Origin: Crossaster papposus
Taxonomy: Eukaryota; Echinodermata; Asteroidea; Velatida; Solasteridae
Direction of reading: 5' to 3'
DNA length: 64,000 nucleotides
Assembly: GCA_037893245.1 (NCBI GenBank)
Contig: JBAIAA010000409.1
Coordinates: 797,001 to 861,000 of the forward strand
Part shown: in pieces, positions 38,801 to 50,800 of the stretch
Numbering within the stretch: position 1 is the stretch's first letter
Layout: the number at the start of each line of letters is the position of its first letter
The notes under the pieces: model-generated
The model's database searches: none
Told to the model about the DNA's origin: nothing
What the model saw: the letters and a program-made list of their open reading frames with translations, nothing else
Made by a program: the position numbers and the translations under genes

Positions 38801-41800
38801 GGCAAACCACACATCTGGAACTGCACTTGAAAGTTCCGTTCTGGATGGAAGGAGATGTATCTAAGCTGGGAACTTCGGCTCGAACAATGAGGTCTCGTAG
38901 ATTACGAGGGCGTCTATAAGCCAACACAGGGCTGTCGGGGACGGCACGGACAAGGCGATCTGAAGTGTGGAGAATGTGATGGCTGTCGTTAGTGATTTTG
39001 CGAAGGGAAGGGAGACTGGGGTGAAAGGTAGTCACCAGGGGAATCGTGGGTTTGGCATTAGCCTGGGGGGCTTTTACCTTTAGAGCCAAATTTCTAAGTA
39101 CAGCTTTGGCTCTGGCAATAGCACGTTGAACTTAGCGGGAGCGGTGACCCCTGGCAACCAAGTTATTCTTCTGTATCTGTGAGTGGCGGGAAAAATCATA
39201 GTCGTTAGAACAAATCCTTTTGAGTCTGAGGGCCTGACTAAATGCTATACCAGTCTTACAATGCCTAGGGTGACAGCTGGAGGAGTGGAGATACTGGTGT
39301 GTGTCTGTGGGTTTATAATACAGATCAGTGGTTATTACGTTATCCTCCTTGCGGATGGTGACATCCAGGAAGTGGGCCTGATGATGTGAGTACTCTGATG
39401 TGAACTTGATGGTCCTGTGAAAGGAATTCATGTGATTAGTGAAAGTTAGCAGACTGTCCTAATCACTGGTCCAGATAAAAAATACATCATCAATGTATCT
39501 CCACCAAATCCAGGGACGGCAAGGTGCTGAGGCAAGTATGCGTTCCTCGAGGTCACCCATGAAGAGGCATGCAAAGGAGGGTGCCATGCGAGTACCCATT
39601 GCAGTGCCATGTACCTGTAGATAGTGCTTATCTAGGAAGGAAAAATTATTCTTCGTTAGTACAAGTTTCATGAGGGCGCGAATGTCACTTATGGGAGGGG
39701 TCGTGTGTCCTGCCCTAGCTAAGGGTATGGAACAGGCACGAATACCTTCTTCGTGGGGTATGTTGGTGTACAAGGATGAGACGTAAAAGTCCCAATGATG
39801 GCCGTTCTGGGAATCTGGTCCTTGATTCCTTTAAGCTTGCGCAGAAAGTCTGGGGTGTCATGGATGTATGATAGAATCCTAGGGACAAGGGGTTTAAGAA
39901 AACTGTCAATAAACAGGGAGATGTGTTCCGTGGGTAAGCCATTACCCGATACGATGGGCCTACCAGGGTTACCAGTCTTGTGAATCTTCGGGAGAAGATA
40001 AAATCTGGCAGTTCTACAGTCAGTTGGTGAAATAAATTTGTGAGCTTTCTTTGACAGTTGGTCACGTGATCGCATGTCATCAAGCAACTACTGTATTCCT
40101 CTGTATCAATACAGTTATTTTTTATAAGTATTTACATTTTGCATTTGATGGCATCTTATGAACTGGTATTGTGCACCTCTTCACTCCATTACAGAGACCG
40201 CTGGAAAGAAATGTCACGCCTTTACCGGTTGTGATACTGTTTCTGCAATCTGGGGCCACGGGAAAACTACTCGATTCGACAGGTTTTTGTACAGGGAACA
40301 TTGATAAACATTGACGTACGGGCTACCAAGGACACAGTGATCGGGGCTGGTATTGCAATTTTCCAGTACATTTACCACGCACCAGGTACTGCTCTGGGTA
40401 CAATTCGATACAACATGTTCTCGCTGAAGGCGGCGTCCGGGCTGATCAAACCAGAGACTCTTCCCCCAACAGATGGTGCAGCTACACAACATTCTCTCCG
40501 TGCCTATATTCAAACCCGGGACTGGATGCTGCTGCAGAGCATGGACCCTAGTGACTATGGATGGACGGTAGGGGTTCGTGGTTATGAGCCGGTTCCAACA
40601 GTAGAGCCCATGGCTCCTGAGAAGCTGTTACAGTTCACTAGCTGCAATTGCAATGGAGACTGCAGTAACCGGCGTTGCAGCTGCAAGAAGAATGGTGTCA
40701 AGTGTATCTCAGCATGCGGACGTTGTAGAGGCATTACATGCAATAACTGTACCCAGGAGGGTGTAGAGTCTGGGGAAGACTCAGACCTCGACTCCTGAGG
40801 CATTTGGCATTGTGGAGCATTATCGTGCAATGCTACTGTTTAACAAAATATAATTGCTACGAGCAGGAAATGTTTTTTTTTTCGCCGAGTATAGTGGTTT
40901 TTGTCCAAAACAAATGCTTGCAATCGATTCAAAATCATGAAAAATTCCTAGTTTGACCCCTCACGAGCTACTTTAGGCAGATTTTGTAATTTGTTTTTGT
41001 CCTGGATAAGGGTCTGGGTACCCCTACTTTCAGCAGCTGTCACGGGTTGCCCTAGAGGAGTTGGGTTTAAACTTTTTAAAACGTGTTAGAAGACACCTTT
41101 ACAAACACATTAGTGGAAAAAAATCTTGGTAAGGAATTTGTTCCCAGATTTTATTAATATTCCCTGACTAATGTGTGAGCAAAAAGCTGGTCTATAATCG
41201 TGTCGTTAGCGAGCGCACTTCGTGAAAAGAATACGCGACGTACACGATTTGGCAAAGATTCAAGATGGCGTCGTTCGCGACGGACAGAGCGTAAATTGAT
41301 TATTTTAGTCGCGTCGCAGGCGGGGCTCAATAAAACCCTAGTGTTCTTGTTACATGATGATGATGGTGATGATGAGTGTGTACAAAATTCGACATTCAGA
41401 AACCACTCTAGCTCTGTTTCACAGTTATATGTTAAAGCTATAAACTTTCTCTGGTCTCGGAGACTCGGACTCGGTTTGGGCCACATTGCAACAGTACAGA
41501 GGTCTACAATAAAACAGGAATTTCCACAGAGTAAAAGTACTTTCTGTCTGTCGTGTGGCAATATGCGGTAACTGCAACCGCCTCATCTGGCCATTGTTCA
41601 TAATACTGTTTATAAACTATGTGGAGGGGAATGGGGATACATGATTTTGGCAATTTAGTCACCAACGACATGGCCCATGCACAAACTCGTGCTTGTTTAG
41701 GATTTGAAGCATGAACCTGACCTTTTGTGACAATATTTATTCCTAATTCTTTAGATTCACGTACTAAAAATAGTACGGTTGATTTAGTTTTTACCGCCAT

Positions 41801-44800
41801 ATTAAATAGTTTATCTCAGAAATAATCCGTTTACCTTCAAAGCAAAAGACATTCGTTTCGCCTTGTGTTCGGATTCTACGTGCGAGAGTGGTTCTTCTGT
41901 TTGTTTTCGCACATATCACATGATCTCGTGTATGATAAAAACAAACCCAGAGAGTTTCGGAAGTTTTACAATTCGCTTTCATACCGTAATTAAACACGTA
42001 TCCGTATCGCTTTTGCGTATGACGTCATTACTTTATGCGTTTTTCTTATTGGAAAATACTTCGGAGCTCCGCTTGATACGTGAGCATTTACGTCTACAAT
42101 TTTTGTCAGTTTCAAACCAAAATTTGTGGTAAATGCATACTTCAATAACTTATTGATGCACGACTCGCAATAATTAAACATGGTAGTGATTTGAAGAGTG
42201 GTTTTTGCGGGACATATTATACAAATATTTACAGCTTCAAGTGGTATAGTAAAAATATGGTAAAAATAACCTCCCGAGGTGATCAATCTGGAGCATTCGC
42301 CTCTGGAAATTTTCGCTTGTACCCGCCGCCTATACTGGGCGCTGGGAAACATGAGCTTCCCAGACTTATGTGAAGGAAACGCACAGCATTCTGGTTAACG
42401 TTTTGTGACCTTGGCGAATTGCGTAACGATAAGTACTAGCTCGGGCCGTTTTCAAAACCCCAGCTTCGTCTCCATCTTCGGCTTTGTTCACGCAGTTATA
42501 GGCAATTGTGATGGAGTCAGAACGAAGCTTAACTGGGGTGTTTCCAAAATGGTCCTTGTGTTGAAATTCGACAGCCCTGTGATTGGTTCGCGCTTACGAT
42601 CAGCTGTTTATTATGGTGTAACTGAGTGAATACTGTTATGCGCTCTGATTGGGTCTTGTTTGACCCGTGAGTCTGTGGAGGTCACCAGTTCCGCTGGTAC
42701 AACGTTCAATCATGGCGGCTGAACTGATGTTGGAATGCCTTGTGCTATCAAAGAGAGCATTGCGTCTCCTGAATCAATCTACTTGACCCTACTGCTCCTT
42801 GGGTTCTGTTTCCAACAAGAGGATGGGTCGAATCGATCCCAATTTGGTTAAAAAGGTGAAAATAATCGCCGTTCCGCACTAAACAGTCATCACTCAGTAA
42901 CACATGAATGAACAGTTGATTGTAAGGGCGGACCAATCACAGGGCTCCTGTCAATTTATTCCATATCTATGTCTGCTGGCGCGCTGCGAGTAAAATGAAT
43001 TATGAAAAAGGAAACCTGAACGCCTGAAGACGTTTCATAGGTGAGCAGATTTATGTTTAGATATATTATTTAGATATTTATATTTTATATTTATATTTAG
43101 ATATATATATTAATAAACAGATAATACAACTGATGGTCAAACTACAGCAGTAAAGGGGTTTATTTACACAACTTCACAACAGGTCCCGAGTGGCGCCATG
43201 TTTGAAAGGGATGGGGGCAAACTGATCCACACACAAATTGAGCTATGAATACCAGTGCACGGAAATAAACTATTATAGTCTATAGACGATGTGCCCTCTG
43301 ACGTCACGTGTTTACATCTGTATTCAAATGTTCCCGGCAGTGATGCGCACCCATCGTGTTTTACATACAATTTGCTTAAAGAGTGACGTCGCAGGTCAGA
43401 TCGCCTTTGAATTATGTGACCTCTGATGTCAACTCTTAACCACATTTATGTAAAACATGATGTGTGCGCATATTGACAGGCACATTTATATACAGATGTT
43501 AACAGAGGCACATCGTCTATATAGATAAGTGGGTCGTAGCCATGGTAACGAGGTTACCCGCAAGCATCTTGACACAAATACTACCCCATGGCATACTTTA
43601 GTTTGTATTATTCCAGTCTTTTCTGTATAATATTATATTCACATTTCTATTTATATGCTTAGAATGTAATCATGAATTGATTTACCGAGCTATCTTTCTT
43701 GAAGACCGCCTTGGTTTGCAAGAAGTCTGGGGAGGGGATTCTGAGGGAACTACCGTCGCTCGTCTTGGAGTCTTGTGAACCTATTCAAAAAGACAACAAT
43801 TCATAAATACCTTACGGTCACAAAATCAAAACAAGTAACATTTTTTATAAATTTCCAACGACTTTTGGTTTAATTAACCATTTTACCTCGTGTTTTGAAT
43901 TTCTGAAAAAAATTGCGTGTATATACGTCCACCGTGCTTGAATTATCAGGAATGGGTGTATTTGTGGGGTTGTATTTTATAGTTAATAATGTTTAATTGA
44001 CCTGTCCGAAGTTTTACAATCATAAATGCTGAGAAAAAAAAAGCAAGAAAAAACGGTGTTTGTTTTTAACCGTCGGACGTCAATCGCGATTTTTTATAAC
44101 ATTCAATTTTTCGGAACAATTACAAGATACCAAGCGCAATCATTTTGCTGGATGGCTAGAATCATTATTTACTAAGTAAGATAATTCGGTAGTAAAAATT
44201 GTCGATGTATGTAAATGGTGTGTACTATTTATAAGTGGCGTAACTAGGGTTGAATTTGTGCACCAATTTTTAAGGGGGGGCATTGAATGGCAACTATTGT
44301 TTGTGTACAAATCGAAGTTTCAAATTTCAAGGGGGAAGGGGAACCAGACCTTGGACAGAGGGGTACATGCCAAATCACGCTGTGCTATAAAACCATATGA
44401 AGCACGATATGTGGCATAGACCATTGTGTTCCCGGAATCTCAGGAATTCTTTTTAGGTTTCAAGGGGGGATGTGTTAGGTTACAATAGCGTTGAGTGTGT
44501 ATAAGGTATAGGGATAAGAGGGGGTACCCCTCTGCCACATATCGTGCTGGGTATATATAAAACAGGAAATTGTTTAGTTTATAGACTTGGCCCAAGTCTG
44601 GGTTGCGCTCGTAGAGCCGTAGATCATAATAACGCGCGCCCTCATGCGTCGAATTTAGACCAACTTTATGATGCAGCAACCCACACTTGGTGAATCTGCC
44701 AGGCGTAGTACATGTATACGCATACGCGCGAGTTTGTACCACTGATTTATACATAAAGACTGGATAACTAGCATAGAGAGCCTGAAACCGTTGCCATTGT

Positions 44801-47800
44801 TTTTGCCGGTGTCTGGGTCACTCACGGGTGTTCTATAAAGGACAAGTTGTCGCCTAAGACAGTTTTGTAAGATCGGGGTTTACCTGGTTCCCGCCGGCCT
44901 GACTTACTTTATGTCCACCGCCAAAAAGTCACAGTATTTTCTGTGACTCGTTGGGGAAAGAAAATGACAAAACTTGATGGGCCCCGTGTACATTTTCAAT
45001 GGGCTTATTTCGCGTCTTTCCTCCCGGCCTATTTATGCGCAAGTGTACATGAATTTCGAAATTAAGTAATTTATATCTTACCATGCCAAATTGTTTAGTG
45101 CGATGTCTTATTCGAAAGCTCATACCAAATACAATTTGAAATTTTTTAGGGTGCAACGGTACTGCAACCCCGCTAAAGCATGGGCACACCAAGAACATTT
45201 TTAAAATTAATTAAGTGATAGATCAGCTCTCATGCCATGTTTTGTCCATACCCACACAAACGCACACAAGAGATTCGCGTCATTATGGTGCAACCGCACA
45301 ACACTCCCCATCTCAATGAGATTCTCTTGCGCAACATAAACATTTTCATGAAAGTAAAAATCTATCTCTAATTTTACTTACAGTTGCTGCTACTTCGTTG
45401 TGATTGGACTTCACAGCAAGGGTCGTCGTGGTGGGTAATAAATACCTTTGGCCATGATCTCAAGTGCGAAGAATTATCGAGTTCCTTGAAGAAAAAAATA
45501 AGAATATTATAGGCGTGTTTGTTTTAAATATTACAGCATTCATTAAAACTAATTACGCCATCACAACAAAAATTGCAAAACCCCGTCGTTTGAAAACTAA
45601 TTGAGGGAAAAATCGGAGTTACTCTTTAGAAATTCTCAAGAGCTCGAAAAAAGGGTTAACTTGTTTAATTGTTTTTGGGGACAAATTCCCCTTTTTGTTT
45701 GATATCATCGCATCGCATCGGACCACGGTAATTTCCAGTGACCGGCGCATTAGAATGGTTCTCCAGAGATTTTTGCGTTATATAAATCTTCTGATATCAT
45801 ACATGACTTGTATTCAGTTTGGATACTAATGCTTAAGGGGAATATACATGCTTTTGCAAAAAAATAAGGAATTGAGGGATTTGGGAGCTGAGCGCTGGGA
45901 AACGCTGATGCGCTTTGAGCTCCGATTGGATTACGTTGTGTGAACTGTGAACCAGGGGCCATCGGATCCGCGGCTCGGCTTTGCTGCGTGCACTATGAAA
46001 GGTAATTGTACGTTACCCAGAATGCCGTGCATTTCCTTTACAGAAAACTGTGAAGCTGCATCCGCGCTACCCAGCTCCCAGTATGGGCGGTGAGACCGAG
46101 CGAAAGCGTCTGTCCTATATATTTCAACACGCGAGGGCGCCAAACTAGATTGCTACTCGAACACCAGTTGAAGGTAATATTAATACATCTTACAAGCATA
46201 AAAAACTAACCCAATTATTATGAAATACCCTACTTGACTATGCATCTAGTGAAATCATAGCACATGGTCTGTTGTCATTTTTGTTTAAACTGCAATTTGT
46301 ATCAATTTCCAGTGATGATCGGCCGACCATCGTTGAAAACAAACCTGATTATTCTTTTTAAAAACTACCCGGCCTTTAGCCGTGTAAACGGCTAAAGCCA
46401 AACTGTTTTAAGAGTAATAAGTTTGTATGACATAAATAGTTCAATAAACAAATAATAATTACAAATAAAATTCAATAAAAAAACCGAAACCGACAATATT
46501 GTTTTTAAGTTAATATTATCAGCAAAGTAATGCGTTATGTTTATGTTAAGGAGAATACACGAGAAAGTGTGAATTTGTATAGTAATTCACGATGCGCGCC
46601 GAGTAATTTCGTAATTTACGAATCCACACTTGTGAGTGTATTCTCTGGCTTAAAGGTAGGATACACCATTGATAATTGCTTGAATTATCAAGAATGGGTA
46701 GATTTTTGGGGTTGTATTTTAGGGGAAATGTCGTTCAACTGACCTAATAAAGAATATGTACTATACCCATACAACCCATCATTAAAGTAGTATAATGTCT
46801 GTTTGTGCGAGATATGCTTTAGCGTCGACATTTGATAGTTCACGAACGTTTTTGACTCGAACTAATAGTATACATTTCTCAAATTTGGTTCTCAATGTCA
46901 GTGTTAAAACAATTGTGATTTCCTGTGATCAAACATGCACCTATTTTGCAGTAAGTATTCTGTTGTTTACAGGGCACTTTGAAAAGCGTGGATTGGTAGT
47001 TCCGAATCAACACTTTACTACAGATTCGTAGATGCAAATCCACACTTTTTCCCCAAAACGTCGATTCGTAGATACGAATTCACAGTTTTAACAATAGAGT
47101 GACGTCTTAGCAATGGTTTAATTTCAGAATAGGCTATACTGTTTTGACTAATTCTCTCGCGCAAAAATGCTCTAGATTGGCAATAGAGAGGTGTATCTTA
47201 CCTGCGGAGCAGGCGATGAGCAGGGGGAGCACGGTAACGAGTCTCGCCCAGTCCTATCTTCAGTCAGATTCAAACTTGAACCGCTCTTAGCAGCTACAAC
47301 GTCAGCATTTTTGCGTCTCCGGATAATCTTAGAGTGTCCCAGGAAGTTCTCCGCTAAACTTCGACTGATGTCTGGGTCCGACAGAGGGCGCACGGCAGAT
47401 AATCGAGTCGAACGACTCCTGAAGTGATCCGGGGGAGATTTAGGGGCTGCAGTTCCATTCACCAGGTGTCCACCGTTATGAGTTTTCGAGCACTCGACGA
47501 GGTCGAGGCTAAAGTTTTGACGCTGTAATCTAGGCCTTGATTGGCTGGTTGATCGGCGCACGGATGAAACGACTGAGCTTCGTTTGCGCATGTCGAACCC
47601 CAAGTTGCTTGACGAATCCATATCACTCATATCAGATGCGTTGGAGAATCTTCTGAGTTGGCACTCGCTACAAGGCCCGAAATCCGTCTGGATGCTGACC
47701 TCCCGTGTTTGCACGCGATCGCACTGAACAGAAACATCGTGTTGCCATGGAAATCGCATGTCATGCCGATCACCACTAACTTCAAATTGTTCATAAATTG

Positions 47801-50800
47801 ATGCCGCGTCAGACGGCATAACTTCCTCGACATCCACCCGAAGAGCCGATGCCACGCAAAACTCTGAGTCGTTCGTCTCAGCTGAACGTTGGGCTGTCAC
47901 GGAAACAGCTTGCCTCTTGGGAAGTGGAGTTAAGGCAGACGATGCCATTGTGTCGCCCAATGGCGAACTTTGACTTTTTACAAGATTTGGTTTGAAGCGA
48001 GTCTTGTGGCTGTCCGAGGAACAGTCGTCCCGGGCTCTATTTCGTTGCTGATTTTGATGACTATAAGTGACCACGTCATCTGAAGTAGAAACATTGGCAG
48101 TTGATATCCCGAAGCCAGAATGTTTCTCATCGTCTGATATCGGGCCGGCACTAGTATCACGGTGATCGGTTTTGTCAGTTTGTCGCGCCATTGATTCCGT
48201 TTGATATACATCGGCGTGGTTTGTCACGCAACTCGACAGTTGTTGGTTCAGAACCTCTACAGAAAATAGAAACAGAAAACGGAGATAAATAAATACCATA
48301 AAGAACTTTACGTCGTAAGATTATACGCACCTGGGAAGTCGAGTTCGCATACAATAATAATAGTATACAGATAGTCGTTATACAGCGCACGTATCTACCA
48401 AGACTGGTACTCAAGGCGCTCTGTGATTTTGAAAGACAGATTAATGAAGTTTTATGACAAAATTAGACACATTATGTAGCACCTTTGTAAGGTTTTTTAC
48501 AAGGTGCTGCGGCGCACTTTGCAGCCACTGCCAGGAGCACCGGGGCAAACCACTCCTCTTAGCGATAAGGGTTCTTTTACGTGCATTAACACAACACACG
48601 GGACTTCCTATACAACGTTACGTCCCATCCGGAAGACGAAGCAATAGTGGTTAGGTGCCTTGCTTAAGGACACACGTGTCAAGACCGGGACTCAAGCCCA
48701 CACTCTGCTGATCAGAAACACCAGAGCTAATAGATCGCGTGCTCTTAACCATTCGGCCATAACACGCCGCATTTACATGTACAAAGACGAAATAAAACCT
48801 TCTAAAGTCATTCTCAATTATACTTAATTAATTACAAGTTCAAAGGTAATTAACCGGAAACTCTCACACTTATAGACCCTTATAGAATAATACATATTGC
48901 AATTATTAGTACTACGCATTGTGATCTAAATTCTAACAACAACACCTGACCTACCGAATACAAGACGCAAGACTGCCACGTGAATAGTTAAACCTCCAGC
49001 TTGGGCATTAGCATACAAGACTGGAGAGCTATCTTGTTAAAAGTGCTGAGAGTGATTGAGTAGAAAGCTATTTGTGAATGTTTTCATGTCAGAATCGAAA
49101 AATCCTTCTATTATAACCATTTATTTTGTTTTGAAAACAAATGTGCACGTTTAATTTCCGGTTTAAAGACGTCATTGGTAAAAAAAAAATGGGGGGTGGG
49201 GGAATAGTGGATACTGATGACGTTAAGAGTGTCTGTATTAATAGCACCGACTTCCTGTTTGACACGTCACAGCGCCTGGAAGCAAACGGTCATCCTTATA
49301 CATGGTATCATTACGGTGACGAATATAGTCATAAGATGATCACTTCATTTAAAAACGATCGTTAACAAAAATCTCCCTCCGGTAACAATCGGTCTGATGA
49401 CGTTATGATTTATAAACCTTGCAAGGTTATCTTAATATATGCAGGGGCAACTGGTAAAATTCTTACAAATTGTTTTTAAATTTAAAGAAATCAACTCCTG
49501 TGCCGATAGATGCAAACTAGATTTACGATCCCGAGCCGACGGTGGTTTGTAAATTTGATGAATGAATACGTGTGTGTGACCGTACCAATGGTACTGATTG
49601 ATAATAACGTCAAGTGCTGATTTAACAATTTCCAGAAGCCCATGCGTGGCATACCCAGCAAGATATAGGACCAACAGGCTCCCCTCTCCCCAGTCCCCCT
49701 CACCTATACACTATCTTATGGTGTTCCAAGACGAAATATTGCCGTCGCCTCTGAAGAGGCTAATGCAGCGTCGCCGTCGCCGCCCCCCTGAATATGTTTG
49801 TGTGTGCACAAGTCTATGGGCTAAGGGTGACGTCGACGGCGATGCTGCATGAGTGTGGCCGTTGACGTCGCCGTCGACGGCCTCTCTTCAGAGGCGACGA
49901 CGATCTGTCGTCTTTGGAACGCCATACTATCTAGACTATTGTTACATAACGCACCACCCCCCTAGTTCCTGAGAAACCACAACATTCTTCAAGCACAATG
50001 ACCACCACAAAGGAAGGGGGAGGGGGGGGGGGGGATCTCTCCGTCTCAATTCTTGCTTCATAATTATGATGTGTGGGGTGCATCCAACTTTAAATGCTAT
50101 TTCTTTCAGGATGTGTGCCTGTCTCCCTTGAGAGGGCAGATTCATTTTCTACGTTTGTCCTCTTTTAGTAAAATTTACTCGCGGCGCCACGAAGCTTTCT
50201 GTGGAAGACACTGAATATAACGAATGTCTACGTGCTCGTGATCACTGCAGCCGATGTCGTACAAATTACCGATTTCAAGCAAAACTTAATGAAAGGAAAT
50301 CCTGAAGTTTATGTTCTTGTCCGTACCAAATACGGATACATATACATTTTACTCTTATGTAGAGAGAAGCGAAAGGAACTGAACTCGAACAAAATATATA
50401 TAGTTTAAAATGTGATGATTCTCTCCAGTGTAAAATAGTGAAACACCCCTCGAAACGCAAAGGTTGTCTCCATAAATGGCTTTGTAACAAGATGGAAGTT
50501 TCACTCTTTTAAAACCTTTCATCAAGTTCAGAGTTGTTTTTAGTGTCAAAACATTCTAAAAGATCAACATTTCACTTCAAAAGAGTGACGATTCTACTCT
50601 TTTATAGGTAGGCCTATAGGATACATCATTTGCAGATATCTAAAATATTTACTACCAAATAATTTAAAAAATATCTTACTTATTTGAAAGTAAATAATGA
50701 TTCTAGGCATCCAGCAAATGAGTCGCGCTATATATATCCTGTAACTATTCCGAAAAATAGACTTTATAGAACAAACAATAATAACATAAGAATAACTGCC

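Larger units (their letters stand above)
38010..40090 (-). mobile_element. Penelope-like retroelement, 5'-truncated and broken
   Basis: On the minus strand a reverse transcriptase (FYLLPKIHKTGNPGRPIVSG, YTNIPHEEG, GTAMGTRMAPSFACLFMGDL, WWRYIDDVFFIW) is followed by HFLDVTIRKED and, at the C-terminus, a GIY-YIG endonuclease (CRFCGVQYVGETKNALNN). That order is the Penelope-like signature. The 3' end has TCTGAAGAAGATTTTGT and GATCGAAATATTAGGCC, also typical. Breaks: a frame change near 39785, stops near 39460 and 39130. Confidence 0.9.
37257..40798 (+). pseudogene. CXC (tesmin-like) cysteine-repeat protein with TGCDTVS motif, broken copy
   Basis: This belongs to a family found in many copies in invertebrate genomes, of unknown function. 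Three pieces are visible. 37257-37508 has C-x2-C (CFICEGAETP) and, after a one-base frame break near 37440, RYLSECKLDLYNKS. 37620-37842 has basic and Ser-rich sequence then CILCNQP. 40194-40798 has CHAFTGCDTVSAIWGHGK, a second frame break near 40300, then LPPTDGAATQHSLRAYI and the C-terminal cysteine repeat CNCNGDCSNRRCSCKKNG. The middle part, where relatives carry an acidic D-T-D-V segment, is missing and a Penelope-like element occupies its place. The TGCDTVS region recalls XPG/PIN-type nuclease motifs, an inference only. Not functional as it stands. Confidence 0.7.
36935..41170 (+). mobile_element. TIR-bounded unit carrying a CXC-domain gene
   Basis: The left end TAGTCAGGGAATATTA and, further in, TGGGAATAAATTCCTTACC are mirrored at the right end (GGTAAGGAATTTGTTCCCA, TAATATTCCCTGACTA). 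A second inner pair (CATGATTTTGAATCG, GCAAGCATTTGTTTTGGAC at 37000-37034) is mirrored at 40903-40940. Flanks ATGTATG and ATGTGTG may be a 7-bp target duplication; TA just inside is an alternative. The unit lies in intron 3, opposite to the RhoGEF. It holds a broken plus-strand gene and a Penelope-like insertion. Confidence 0.65.

Noticed and set aside
39715..40083. Second 122-codon minus-strand frame in the Penelope-like element
   Set aside because: A shadow of the reverse transcriptase frame at 39719-40087, which carries the family motifs.
41154..41800. 98-135-codon frames on the minus strand and a 123-codon frame on the plus strand
   Set aside because: They overlap one another, show no recognisable motif, and have no splice partners in phase with the RhoGEF.
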